Origin: Branchipolynoe longqiensis
Taxonomy: Eukaryota; Annelida; Polychaeta; Phyllodocida; Polynoidae
Direction of reading: 5' to 3'
Length of the DNA stretch: 64,000 bases
Assembly (NCBI GenBank): GCA_030323885.1
Contig: CM059190.1
Location: 103,829,856 to 103,893,855 of the forward strand
Position numbers and translations under genes: made by a program. Within the stretch, counting starts at the first letter, position 1; each line of letters begins with the position of its first letter. Shown here in pieces: positions 10,600 to 21,080 of this stretch. The notes below the pieces were generated by a model. The model did no database searches. It saw only the letters and a program-made list of their open reading frames with translations, and was not told where the DNA came from.

Positions 10600-11760
10600 A
10601 TTTTATATACTATACATAATATACTATTACTAGGTACTCCAAAGTGATTTCAACAGGTCAGTAGTAAAAGTTATATATCTGTACAGATCTTTTAAATCGG
10701 ATCTTAATGATATAAGAATCATTTAGATCTGTTGAATAGCTGCAAAGTTATGAGTGTTTAAAGATTGATTTTTTTACCCAGATTTGTGCACATTTCCAAA
10801 TTAGCCAAATCTTGGTTTTTAGGGTCCCACCTGGAAGCTATTTTGCATGTGTTTTTTACAGACTATCACTGTTAGTATTCTTTCTGAAATTTCATGTGAA
10901 ACTTGCTAAATTCCTTAATTTCCAGCAACCACCAATAATAAATTCAGTGAAATTAAGAAAAATAGCATAACTCCCGTTCTAATCGTCCTATCACTGCAAC
11001 CTTTTTACCAAAATAACCAGAACTAATAGCTCTACATGAGGATATAATTTTCTAACTGATCAGAGAAAGAAAGACAAAATTCACTTTTAGGCATCGCGAG
11101 CTGACAATAGCCACATTCTTGCAGCAGTCACTTCTCAGACCAACCTTGATGAGCATGATATAAATCTCAACAAAATATTGTTCTGGTTAGGTAGAGGAAG
11201 ACTTGAGCTTTCTGATGATATAATTTTCAGCACGATCCTGATCAATTTTCAAGGAGGATTGATGAATTAATGTTTTCACTCCTTCAGTTCAATCAAATTT
11301 CCCACTTAAAAACAGCCATGCTTGATATGCTAATGAAGCCTAGTTTCTTCTCTGTCTTTCATTGGTGGTTATTTTTAGGTCAGGTCACTGTGCTCACCAA
11401 GGTATCAATTTTAGAGAAGGGAGTAGCTCAGACTGGATGAAAACAAACTCGGCGAGCATGCACAGAGCTGCCGATGGTACCCCCAAACAAGTTTCCATTG
11501 ACTCTAATTTATTTCATAATGCTAACTAAAAATCAGATACCCTAAAAGACAAAAGAACAAGGTTTAGTTTCTTATAATTTTTATTTCAAACGAAGCAGAA
11601 TTAGTGGAGATTCAAGTGTTTTAAAAAGGGTTAAAATATGTCAAATTTCGCACTGCGGACACCGTATAGGCCCACTTTGGAGTAACTACTATTACTAGAT
11701 ATGTTATATATACTATATATCCATTGATTAAGGAGCTGGAATTGCAGCAACTGGGCTTCC
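10600..11760. other. AT-rich stretch without recognisable content
   Basis: No open frame of note, no SINE, hairpin or tandem repeat was seen on either strand. It may be unique intergenic sequence. Confidence 0.5.
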
Positions 11761-11844
11761 TTACATCACTCAGGGATGAAAGATCTCCAATGTTTCGCGG
11801 ATTTCCGGGATTTTTCCTGTAGCTATAAGTATAATGCGTTGTTC

Positions 11845-12010
11845 CAAAGCCGCAGCACCATCAGCATATACTAATAATATGTGGTGCAGACGCCGCAGCA
11901 CTATCAGCGTATACTGCTAATAAATGCTTGAAACGACGCAGCACTGTCACCGTATAATACTAATACATGCTTTAAATGCCGCAGCACTATCAGCATATAT
12001 ACCAATATGT
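11845..12010. repeat. Tandem repeat, ~50-bp unit, about four copies
   Basis: Each unit carries gccgcagca or gacgcagca followed by ctatcagc/ctgtcacc, tatac and aatacatgctt-like words. Copies differ by several bases. Confidence 0.75.
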
Positions 12011-12089
12011 ATGAAACCCGACTTCCGGGAATTTTCAGCGATTCCCTGACAATGCTAAACCTATGCCGGAGTGTGTATTCATTCCAATG

Positions 12090-12405
12090 AGACCTCTCAG
12101 TCTCTCACTGTCTCTCCCTCCCTCTCCCTCTCTCTCCCTCATCTCCCTCTCTCCCCCTCTCTCCCTCTTCCCCCCTCTCCTACTTTTCCTCTCTCCCTCT
12201 CTCTCTCCCCTTTCCCTCTTTCCCCCTCTCTCCCCCTTTCTCCTACTCTTTCCCCTCTATCATACTCTCTCTCTCCCTCTATCTCTCCCTCCCTCTCTCC
12301 CTCTCTCCCTACCTCTCTCTCTCCCCCCTCTTTCCCTCTCCCGCTCCCACCCCTTCTCTCCATCTCTCACTCCTCTCTCTCTCTTTCTATCTCTCTCTGT
12401 ATTCA
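12090..12405. repeat. Polypyrimidine (CT)n/(CCCT)n tract
   Basis: Over 300 bp of almost pure C and T on the + strand. Open frames across it encode only Ser/Pro/Leu or Arg/Glu/Gly runs and are not genes. Confidence 0.95.
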
Positions 12406-12566
12406 CGACGCCAGTCCGACAACTCATCAGATGGCAGCTTCATGAACTCGTCCATGGTAAAATGGAACATGTCAGCAATGTAATCTTTATTCACTTGTTA
12501 AACAGTTCATCCATCTCCTACCTGCAATACCCTGTCATCGCCTAGTAGTATTACCCTACTCACATA

Positions 12567-12616
12567 CCACTCCCAAGGCCTCCAAATGAAGCTTCATTTG
12601 GAGGCCTTGGGAGTGG
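12567..12616. repeat. Perfect 50-bp palindrome
   Basis: A 25-base arm beginning ccactcccaaggcctccaaa is followed with no spacer by its exact reverse complement, centred between 12,591 and 12,592. It lies at the 5' border of the LINE remnant. Confidence 0.95.
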
Positions 12617-12639
12617 ATTTGGAGGTGTTGGAGGATGCC

Positions 12640-13475
12640 AAAGTCCCAGAACATCCCCCGTGGTCGTTGAGAAAGCCATCGGTTTTCCCCCGACTCACGG
12701 AACTGAGGAAGTCTGGGACACATCCACCCGAGTAACAAGGACTGCATGCAGAGATTCAAGGCCAGTTTGCAGACCACCTCTCCATATACACTGATGGTTC
12801 GAAAGACCAAAGCCAGGTAGCTGCTGCAGCAGTCTGCCGATGGGAAAAATTTGGTGTACGTTTGCCCGATCAGAGCTCGATTTTCACTGAAAACATTAAT
12901 AAACTTAAAGAAATTGAACCATCTGTGGGAAAGCTACCACAGACTCTTGCGGGAGGTCCGTGGGACATTGTGGTCCTTAGCCGCTGCCGTATTGGCCACT
13001 CGTGGCTTACACATGCTTTTCTGCTCAAGGGGGAACCTCCCCCTGAATGTATTGGGTGTCAGTCCCCACTGACACTCAAACACATTTGACTAAGTTGCAT
13101 ATATTTTTTGGCCCTGCGCCATCAGTTCTACACTGCAGACAGTATGAATGACCTTTTTACTAAGGTAAAACAGGAAAACATTTGAGCCTTTTTGAGGGCA
13201 GCTGGACTGTACCACCTCATATAGTTTACTAAATAGATTCTATCAATTATTAATAAAACTTTTCTTTTTCTATGGGAATTTGTTTCCCTTGACCACAAAT
13301 ATATGATTGTGAGCTTTCTAATTTAATGAGTGTCTATTGGCACATAATTGATTGTCTGCTTTTACATGTAAAAGCGATGGTTTGAACAAAAAACAAACAT
13401 TTCTCGCCGTGAATATGGCCTATGCTGCTGACACGGCATAAAGCAACCACCAATCAATCAATCAATCATACCCCC
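12640..13475 (+). pseudogene. LINE (RNase H-bearing) C-terminus, degenerate
   Basis: Conceptual translation across 12,640-13,225 gives the end of a non-LTR polymerase: a PPW block, an RNase H start (YTDGSK near 12,790, carrying the first catalytic Asp), LPDQSSIFT, then RIGHSWLTHAFLLKGEPPPE and CQSPLTLKHI, the cysteine-containing tail typical of I/Nimb/Ingi-like LINEs. Most of RNase H between IFTENI and KLKEI is missing, and in-frame stops occur before the YTDGS block (a TAA near 12,735) and after it. A 3' region with tatggcctatgctgctgaca and (AATC)n follows to 13,475. It is dead and 5' truncated. Clade assignment is tentative. Confidence 0.75.
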
Positions 13476-13680
13476 CCACACACACCGTGGCATGCCTCCA
13501 CCCCACCCCACATACATCATCTCATCCCTACCCCTCCCCCACACGCACCGTCTCTAGCTCTACCCCCACACAGTCTCCTGGGTGCCACACATCCTAGTCT
13601 TCCTCCCACCCTCCCAGCACCCTCTGACATCCCCCCCACCCGAACCCCGCCCCCCCCCCCCCCCCCCCCCCAACTTCATA
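13475..13680. repeat. C-rich low-complexity block
   Basis: CCCCA/CACC-rich sequence ending in a run of more than 20 C; no gene. Confidence 0.9.
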
Positions 13681-13850
13681 AGTGTTTTTTGACACATATT
13701 TGATTTACAGTTTTACACTGTGCGTAAAAGCGATGGTTGAATGAAAATGGACCGAATACAAGTTAAAAACTTCTCACCTTGAATATGGGCTTTGCTGCCG
13801 ACATGGGCGTAAAACAGCCATCAATCAATCAATCAATCAACCTCTCCGCA
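13680..13850 (+). mobile_element. Second LINE 3' tail
   Basis: Repeats the 3' end of the preceding LINE: gtgttttttgacacat, gtaaaagcgatggttgaatg, ttgaatatgggctttgctgc and a terminal (AATC)n. The C-rich block separates the two tails. Confidence 0.7.
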
Positions 13851-14010
13851 CATCCTGCACCTCCCTCCCCCCACACACACCGTCCTTTGCCTAACACACA
13901 CCCTCACAAACCCACACACACACACTCACACACACTCACACACACACACACCCTCACACACCCTTATTCTTCCACACACCCTCCCCCCTCCACCTCCCCA
14001 ACATCCTCCC
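13850..14010. repeat. (CA)n/(CCCACA)n low-complexity block
   Basis: Simple C/A-rich sequence immediately after the LINE tail. Confidence 0.9.
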
Positions 14011-14342
14011 ACCTCCCCGACAAAAGCTCGTCTGAGATTTAGTGCTGGTCTGTGCCTTATAAAGCATGTTTTTGCCTTCTTCCTCTCCTGGTTCCCGATG
14101 AGTTAATGAATATTCATTTATTACGGGATCGCCGCTATAACTTACGAGCACTGGCAACGCAAGGCTTTGTTATCTACCGTCGTGTGATTTAAAAGGCTGC
14201 GTTATCTCGCTATTGATTTAGGATGAAAGGCAATGACAGCAATTGACAGAACAAAAAGTGTCTCTGTCTTCCTTTAACTTAGGCAGTCAGTCCTGAATAA
14301 GTTATAACAAAGTTGGTGTTTCTATCTAATGATAACAATACT

Positions 14343-14850
14343 AGTGTAGTGGTCTGCACTGACCTCTTAGGCAAGTAACCACATAGACAGGTAGGCGTGG
14401 GGAGTCTGTTGATATCAGGGAGCCTAGGTGGTGTAATGGTTAGCACACTGGCCCGGAATGCAAAGAGATGTGGGTTCGAGTCCCGCTCTAGGCGCAGTAT
14501 TTCCCATTTTCATCACCCCCACGACACTGGTTGCCGTGATCAGGATCCTGTACAAGCTTTGCGCTGTATGGTTGTTGAACCTACCCTGTGTATGTATGTG
14601 TTAGTGCATTGCCTGTATGTATGTAATTGTAAGCATTACAAGACTTACAATTCCAGGGGGACGAGTGTAGTGGTCTGCACTGACCTCTCAGGCAAGTAAC
14701 CACATAGACAGGTAGGCGTGGGGAGTGTGTTGATATCAGGGAGCCTAGGTGGTGTAATGGTTAGCACACTGGCCCGGAATGCAAAGAGATGTGGGTTCGA
14801 GTCCCGCTCTAGGCACAATATTTCCCATTTTCATCACCCCCACGACACTA
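14343..14850 (+). mobile_element. tRNA-like SINE 2, tandem copies
   Basis: A ~325-bp unit starts agtgtagtggtctgcactga, contains a tRNA-like block (gcctaggtggtgtaatggtt ... gggttcgagtcccgctctag) and continues with tttcccattttcatcacccc. Copy 1 is 14,343-14,666; copy 2 (14,667-14,850) is truncated. The anticodon arm does not fold as a standard stem, so this is a SINE head and not a tRNA gene. Another tandem pair lies at 57,452-57,890. Confidence 0.75.
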
Positions 14851-14879
14851 GTAATAATCCTAATCCTAGACTTTTATTA

Positions 14880-15075
14880 GCCGTACTACTATAATAATAA
14901 TAATAATAATTTTTACAAATTAATTTTAAAATATAAAAACAATCATACAACTACACTAATAATAACCATACTACTATACTTGTCCTTATCGTTATAGACA
15001 CTCCTCCACCCAGACCCACGCCCACGCCCACGCCCACGCCCACACCCACGCCCACACCCACCCACACCCTGCTGG
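14880..15075. repeat. (TAA)n then (CCCACG)n microsatellites
   Basis: (TAA)n lies near 14,890-14,910, and a G/C hexanucleotide cccacg array lies at about 15,005-15,065. Confidence 0.9.
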
Positions 15076-15252
15076 GGGTCCCCGTCTGCACATGGGTCAG
15101 TGACGTTGTTTGTGGCGGCCGTGCACGGCCACACCGGAGCGCGCAGTTTGGTGTTGGAGGAGGAGGGGGGACCAGGAGGATATGAGGAAGGGGAGGAGGA
15201 AGGGGATGGTGGAGGAGGATGGGGGAGGGGACTGCGTGCGGGATGGGAGACC

Positions 15253-16008
15253 TGGGGCCATATGCATGGAGCAGTGTTAGAGGCGTGTGGTGTTATCCCT
15301 CTAACACTGGGTAGCTATCACCGTTTATCGGCGTCGTCGAGAACTATGTCAAGCCGTATGCATGAGCGCTTAAACGGTGAGTGTTAGCTAAACGTGAATG
15401 TATTTATAGATTTGGGAAATCCCTCTGGGTTTGTAGCCAGATAGGCTCAAATCTATTGAATGCGATCATATTTAACAGAATTACATACGCAATAAGTGAA
15501 ATTCTATCAATTTAACCCTAAAGTCGAAGCGTTATTAAGGCTACCGCCGTATTGGCGGCGATATTAATAGTTATATTTTCGAATCGACGAACGTACAGTA
15601 AACACGCCGGCGCCGGTATGGAAAGCGACATCGATGCAGCGGCGGCGGCGAGTTGTTTACTGTACGTTCGTCGATTCGAAAATATAACTATTAATATCGC
15701 CGCCAATGCGGCAGTAGCCTTAAAAACGCTTCGAATTTAGGGTTAAATTGATAAAATTTCACTATTTGACTATGTAACTTTGTTAAATATGACAGCATTG
15801 AGTAGATTTGGGTTCCATCCTGACACTAACCTAGCACTAACACCGCTGTAAACCAGATATCAGCGGAGTTAGAATTTCCGAGTTTAAACGCTCGGTGTTA
15901 GGCCTAACACTGCTCCATGCATCTCAACTTTTCCGCGCTAAACCAGAAATCCCGTCTAAACGCGTTTTGGTTCGCTAACACTGCTTCATGCATATGGCCC
16001 CAGGAGGA
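15253..16008. mobile_element. 0.75-kb foldback element
   Basis: Terminal inverted repeats ctggggccatatgcatgg (15,253) and catgcatatggccccag (ending 16,008) are followed inward by cagtgttag/ctaacactg blocks. The central arms (about 15,513-15,602 and 15,656-15,745) are nearly perfect inverted copies containing cgaacgtacagtaaac and its complement, separated by a ~53-bp G+C-rich loop. It is non-coding. The superfamily is unknown. Confidence 0.85.
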
Positions 16009-16009
16009 G

Positions 16010-16720
16010 AGTGGGGGAAGGGTAGGAAGAAGGTGGGATAGAAGTGGAGGTGAGGGATGTGGGACCAGGAGAAGGGTATGAGGGGGTGGGATAGAGGTGG
16101 AGGTGAGGGATGTGGACCGGAGAAAGGTAGGGGGGGGATAGAGGAGGAGGGAGGGATGTGGGCCAGGAGAAGGGTAGAGGGTGGGGATAGAAGGTGGAGG
16201 TGAGGGATGTGGGACCAGGAGACGAGAAAGGTATGAGGAGGTGGGATAGAAGTGAGGTGAGGGATGTGGGACCAGGAGAGGTATGAGAGGGTGGGGACCA
16301 GGAAACGTGGTGAGTCGTGAGGAAGGAGGAGGAGGGATAAGAGGAGTGGGGATGGGGACCAGGAGGTGGGGGAGGGGGAGGAGGATGGGATGTGAAAGGG
16401 ATGGGGGATGGGGGAAGGTGGTGGAGGGGGGGGGTGGGATAGAGGAGGGAGGGGGACCAGGAGGCTGAATGGGGGGGGGAGATGGTGATGGGAAGGAAGA
16501 TGAGATAGAGGAGGGGGGATGGGGGAGGAAGAGGGTAGGGAGGGGATGGGGGACCAGGAGTTTGGGTGGAGTAGAAGGGGGCAGGAGAAGTTTGGGGGAG
16601 GGGAATGGGTGCAGGAGGAGATGAGGCGAGGGGGGATGGGGGAGGAGAGACTGGGGGGAGACCAGGGGGGGCAATGAGAGGGGGGAGGGGCAAGGGAAGA
16701 TGGGGTGGGAGGAGGGGGGA
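16010..16720. repeat. G-rich minisatellite
   Basis: Units of roughly 55-60 bp share gagggatgtgggaccaggag and gggatagaggtggagg. They degrade to plain G/A sequence after about 16,570. Long proline-rich open frames on the - strand are a by-product. Confidence 0.9.
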
Positions 16721-16963
16721 GTACAGGACGCGCGGCGTGGTTCCGTTCCCGCTGGTCTGTGCGCATGCGCGCTGGATATCACGTGACAAGGGGCGGGCGG
16801 CACTGACCGAGTGATGAGGTGGTGATGTGGCCTGCCCTAGATCTGGGCACGTCGTGGGGGCTGAGGGGGGGGGGGGGGACCAGGTGAGGGCCACGGCGGG
16901 GGGGGGGGGGGAGGCGCGTTGCTTGTCCACGATGTACCTGCCGTCTTGTGTGCGTGCGCAGTT

Positions 16964-16965
<2 letters not shown>

Positions 16966-17005
<40 letters not shown>
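16966..17005. repeat. (GT)n microsatellite
   Basis: About 19 uninterrupted GT dinucleotides. Confidence 0.95.
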
Positions 17006-17006
<1 letters not shown>

Positions 17007-17096
17007 GGGGTTTGGATGATGCACTGTGCATAACAAGGTGTTGCCTTGACACGAGATATTACGGAAATTCACCACTGACGTGTGTACATATATATA

Positions 17097-17166
17097 TTTT
17101 ACCTCGGTATGCCGCCTCTGGCTAGCCGTAGGCTAGGGAGAAGGAAGCACATCCGGGTCCAGCAAT
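17097..17166 (+). repeat. DIRS left terminus and ITR
   Basis: Positions 17,135-17,166 are the exact reverse complement of 22,425-22,456 (32 bp, containing agaaggaagcacatccgggt). The outer part 17,097-17,136 is not in the right ITR but is complementary, with one mismatch, to 22,182-22,227 in the ICR. Confidence 0.93.
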
Positions 17167-17828
17167 TAGCATAAGTAACTCACAACGGGAGGACGTTTGT
17201 GAGTTGCTCCACAGGATTTATCTACTACTACTGCTTTTATCCAAAAGTAAGTACTGTTTTCTTCGATAACTTTGTTTATCATGCTCTATAGCATCTTTTT
17301 ATGAAAGTTCAGAACTTTCTTCAGTCCTGTTTGGACTTTGTACGTTTTTTAACTTACGGATAGAACATTGCGTGCCGCTGGCACAAACGAAACCGATACT
17401 GAGTTCTATCGACACCTGTTTTTCAGACAGGGAGAAATGGCAACCCGAGTTGCTCATTTCCTAAGAAAAGTCTCCCGGATCCTAATAGAGGATGATGTTG
17501 GGGATGCTTCTGGGTGTTTTTTATAAACACCCCTGACCGGTTTAAGGCGAACCTCCGAGTTTCGTAATATTTTCTCCAACTTGTTGGCGCTGTAGCCACA
17601 GGTGGGAGAAGTGTACGGAACAGAGAGAGGGGCCGATCTCACGATCGATGCCCTCCGTTTGGTTGGTTTCGTTACCACACACCTACGGCAAATTTAGCTT
17701 CACGCCTGTACTGACACGTTGCAAAACACGTTCTCTGTACCATGTTCCTCAACCCAGTTTACTGGCTTACACTTGTGTAGTTGAGATGATTCCGGGTTAG
17801 TAACGCTTTGGTTTCGTTACAGTTCCCG

Positions 17829-19151
17829 ATGGCCACTCGCCGGAATAAGCCGCCCGCTGCAGCGGTGGGTGTCCCCCCTACGGATTACGATTCGTCTCCA
17901 CCGGCTACGGCTCCGCCGTCCCCACATCCTGGGGCTCATGCCTCGGATCAAGACAGTGATCACGCCCCTCAACCAGTGGGGTGGGAGGCGAAAATGGCGG
18001 AGATGATGGAGGAGAAGATGCGCCTTTTCCAGGCGCAGACCTTTCCAGATCCTTCCCAAATCCCTGATGAGGATTGGGAAGACTTTTCTGAGGACGAAGA
18101 GGACACGCTTTCGGCACCTGAGGTTCCGAAACCGAAAGCGCGGGGCAAGAAACGCCGCCCAGTGAGCAGTTCTGGTGACGAGTTCACAAAGAAAGCGAAC
18201 TCTAAGCGCTCCAAAAAGTCCAAAAAGAAGAAGAAGAAGAAGGACTCCTCTTCAGACTCGTCGTCCGACTCTTCTTCCACCGAGTCGGATTCCGACACGG
18301 AACGAGCGGGAGTCTACGCCAAAATAGGCGTTAAAGCTGGCAAGAAGATTGTCAAAAAGAAAGCTCAGAAAGTGCGCACCACTACCATGATGCGCAAAAC
18401 GGTGAATAGCCATTTCACTACGTTTAAACCGATCGAAGTCATCAACAAGTTGACTGAGCAGATTTCAGGAGTTAAGGGCATTCCTGCTTCGGTTTTCAAA
18501 GAGATGGATTCCGGCATTCATCTTTCCGACGAACGCCGTCGTTATGAAACTTCCCTCTGCCTGATCCATAAGGCAGTTTTGGGTGCCTTGACGTCTGTTA
18601 TCCCTGTGGCTAACAGGATGCAGACAGAGAACAAGTTCTCGTCTTTGGCGCGGGTTATGGACCGGGGCATAGCTTTGTTAGCAGCCGCTAGTAACTACAT
18701 GACCCATCGAAGATTTGAAAACGTTTTCAAATCGGTCACCACAGATGCCGGAAAAGAGGTTGCCCGCTCGAACAAGGTAACGGACCATGATGGTAAGGAA
18801 TACACCGTGTATTCCGGACCTACCCCTATCAAGAGCAAACCCCTAGATAAATCCAAGATGTTTGGGGGTCAGCTAGCTTACCTGTACAAACAGGTAGAGG
18901 TCGACTACAAGAGTGCTAAAAACACTGAAGCAAAGAGTCGTCGCTTCCAAAACCCAGCAGGGTTCAGAAAGTCTAGGACGGATTTTCGATTCCGCAGAGG
19001 AGGAAGGCCGTTCAGGGGCGGACCGTCCTTCCAGTTCAACCAGCGAGGAAGGGGCCGAGGCGACAGGCCGGCCTCAAACTGGAACGACAACCGCGGCTAC
19101 AAGAGGGATTTCGTTCCCAAGCCCCAGTTCCCGAAACAAGGGAACAAGTAG
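17829..19151 (+). CDS. DIRS Gag-like protein
   Basis: The frame gives 440 residues from the ATG at 17,829; it is open a little further upstream, but only from a non-ATG codon. The N-terminus is Pro/Ala-rich. It is followed by an acidic block, a basic tract with seven or more consecutive lysines, and a Ser/Asp-rich stretch at about residues 140-165. The middle (about 190-330) is a predicted helical core with the conserved-looking RRRYETSLCLIHKAVLGAL. The C-terminus is Arg/Gly/Phe-rich (RFRRGGRPFRGG), likely nucleic-acid binding. No CCHC knuckle is present, as is usual for DIRS1-group Gag. The ORF is uninterrupted. Function (particle or RNP assembly) is inferred from position and composition. 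Confidence 0.85.
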   Translation: MATRRNKPPAAAVGVPPTDYDSSPPATAPPSPHPGAHASDQDSDHAPQPVGWEAKMAEMMEEKMRLFQAQTFPDPSQIPDEDWEDFSEDEEDTLSAPEVPKPKARGKKRRPVSSSGDEFTKKANSKRSKKSKKKKKKKDSSSDSSSDSSSTESDSDTERAGVYAKIGVKAGKKIVKKKAQKVRTTTMMRKTVNSHFTTFKPIEVINKLTEQISGVKGIPASVFKEMDSGIHLSDERRRYETSLCLIHKAVLGALTSVIPVANRMQTENKFSSLARVMDRGIALLAAASNYMTHRRFENVFKSVTTDAGKEVARSNKVTDHDGKEYTVYSGPTPIKSKPLDKSKMFGGQLAYLYKQVEVDYKSAKNTEAKSRRFQNPAGFRKSRTDFRFRRGGRPFRGGPSFQFNQRGRGRGDRPASNWNDNRGYKRDFVPKPQFPKQGNK

Positions 19152-19189
19152 AGATTTCCACACAAACAGTGCAGCCTCCTGACCCTACA

Positions 19190-19918
19190 ATGGTCACGGA
19201 GGAAACTCAAACTGAAGTAAGCCTTTTTCAAGCAGGGAATGTTTCTAATTGTTTACATCAATGGCAACAGTTAACCACTAATCCAGAGGTCCTGAATATT
19301 GTTAAAGGCATTCACATCCCTTTCACACAATTGCCTATACAAAAGAGAGCGCCTTTTCCGTATCAGTTTAATTCACTAGAAAAATCTCAGCTAGATCACC
19401 AGGTTCTACTGTTTGAGTCTAAGGGCATTGTCAACAGAGTTGAACATACTGAAGGGGAATATATTTCCAATATCTTCTCTACTCCTAAACCTGATGGTTC
19501 AATCCGAATGATTTTAGATTTAACTCAGTTGAATGAAATCATTGAATACAAACATTTCAAAATGTTTTCTTTAGAAACAGCTCGTGATTTAATTACCCCA
19601 GGGTGTTGGCTAGCGAGTGTTGATTTAAGGGATGCGTACTACACCGTTCCTATTCACCAGACAGATCGGAAATACCTACGTTTTCTCTGGAATGGCCAAC
19701 TTTTTGAATTTACATGTTTACCTAATGGTTTGGCCTGCGCACCGCGTCTGTTTACTAAGTTGTTGAAACCAATTTTTGCACACATGGCAAAATTGGGGCA
19801 TTGTATGTTTCCATACATAGATGATTCTTTTTTATGGAGCGCCTCTCATGGACATCAATGTGAACTCGCTGTTAAAGATTTATGCAAAATTTTCACCAAA
19901 TGGGTTTCTTCAACATAA
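19190..19918 (+). pseudogene. DIRS reverse transcriptase, N-terminal part, frame-broken
   Basis: This is the fingers and palm of a DIRS-type RT. Visible motifs are FSTPKPDGSIRMILDLTQLN, then SVDLRDAYYTVPIH with the first catalytic Asp, FTCLPNGLACAPRLFTKLLK, and the YIDD box near 19,815. The frame stops at 19,918 shortly after YIDD, where RTs normally run into the thumb. The thumb and RNase H continue in another frame from about 19,900, so one or two small indels lie in about 19,890-19,945. The start is likely the ATG at 19,190, 38 bp after gag; a gag fusion by frameshift cannot be excluded. Confidence 0.85.
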
Positions 19919-21080
19919 CAGAAATCGTGTTTTTCCTCCTACTCAGGAGCTTAAGTGTCTCGGGTTCATTCTGAACACCACGGCTATGACCGTTTCGCTT
20001 ACACGCCAAAAGAAAGATAAGCTTTACCGCACAGCGATACAGCTGTTAGACACTTCTAGGCCAAAGATTAGACAGGTCGCGGTCCTTATCGGGGTCATGG
20101 TTTCGTATAGTCCAGCTATTCTATACGGAGCGGCACACATAAAATCCCTCGAAATTGATAAAAATTTGGCGCTGGCCCGCGCAAAGGGAAACTTTGAAAA
20201 GACCATGTTTATTTCGGAGAACGGCCTAGCCGACATTGATTGGTGGCTAAACCACTTTGACCATTCCCCCAATCCCATTAGAATGGGAGAGCCTGACACT
20301 ACCGTTACCACTGACGCGTCTCTCCAAGGGTGGGGAGCACATCAAAATGATGTAGCAACGGGAGGAAGATGGCTAGAATCGGAACTCCCCGATCATATTA
20401 ACGTTCTAGAACTAAGGGCCATTTACTTGGGATTAACCAGTCTAGTAAAAATACCCAAAAATAATGTACGTATCCTCACGGATAACACCACAGCTATGGC
20501 TTATGTCAGAAATATGGGAGGTACAAAATCGATTAAATGTAATGCAATGGCACTTCTCATTTGGAACTGGGCTCAAACCTTTGATGTCTGGTTAACTGTT
20601 AATCACATTCCAGGCACACAAAATTGTCTAGCTGACAAGATGAGTCGCCAGTTCCATGATCACTTAGAGTGGTCACTTAATCCATCCATTTTCAAACACA
20701 TTTGTCACACATGGGGTTCACCTCAGATCGATTTGTTCGCTTCGCGTAATAACTTTAAAATTCCAAAATATGTTTCGTGGCACCCGGAACCCAATGCTTG
20801 GCACATTGATGCCTTCTCCCTAAAGTGGCGACATCATTTCTTTTACATTTTCCCCCCCTTTACTATCATTAGCAAAGTCGCCAGAAAGATTCAAATGGAG
20901 GGGACACACGCCATACTCATCGTCCCCGAGTGGCACACGCAACCGTGGCTACCGACGTTACTAGCCACAGCCAAAAGCAGCCTTCGCTTCCCAAGATTCC
21001 GAGGAAACCTCAAACATCAGGGACCACTAGAACGCCACGGAAACGTGTCGACAACTCCGTTAGTGGCATTCCTTTTTTAA
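19821..21080 (+). pseudogene. DIRS RT thumb, RNase H and MT-like domain
   Basis: The informative part begins about 19,940 (PPTQELKCLGF, the end of RT). RNase H follows, with TTDASLQGWGAH (Asp), NVLELRAIYLGL (Glu), ILTDNTTAMAYV (Asp) and CLADKMSR (Asp), so the acidic catalytic set is present. After RNase H come GSPQIDLFASRNNFKIPKY and the IFPPF box near 20,855. This matches the methyltransferase-like domain that follows RNase H in DIRS1-group elements. The last 150 bp overlap the recombinase frame. The region before about 19,900 is an out-of-frame shadow of the RT. Confidence 0.87.

Noticed and set aside
11845..12010. CRISPR-like array
   Set aside because: Units are directly tandem, without unique spacers, and the genome is eukaryotic.
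12063..12545. Ser/Pro/Leu-rich open frames
   Set aside because: They lie over the polypyrimidine tract; composition alone keeps the frames open.
14420..14500. Possible tRNA gene (gcctaggtgg ... tctaggcg)
   Set aside because: Acceptor ends and T-arm look good, but the anticodon arm does not form a normal stem and the block is part of a dispersed tandem repeat with constant flanks.
15904..16930. Three long proline-rich frames on the - strand (up to 314 codons)
   Set aside because: They are the complement of a G-rich minisatellite and overlap in three frames, with no domain.
17969..18298. Glu/Ser/Phe-rich - strand frame in the DIRS gag
   Set aside because: Antisense of the Lys/Ser-rich part of gag.
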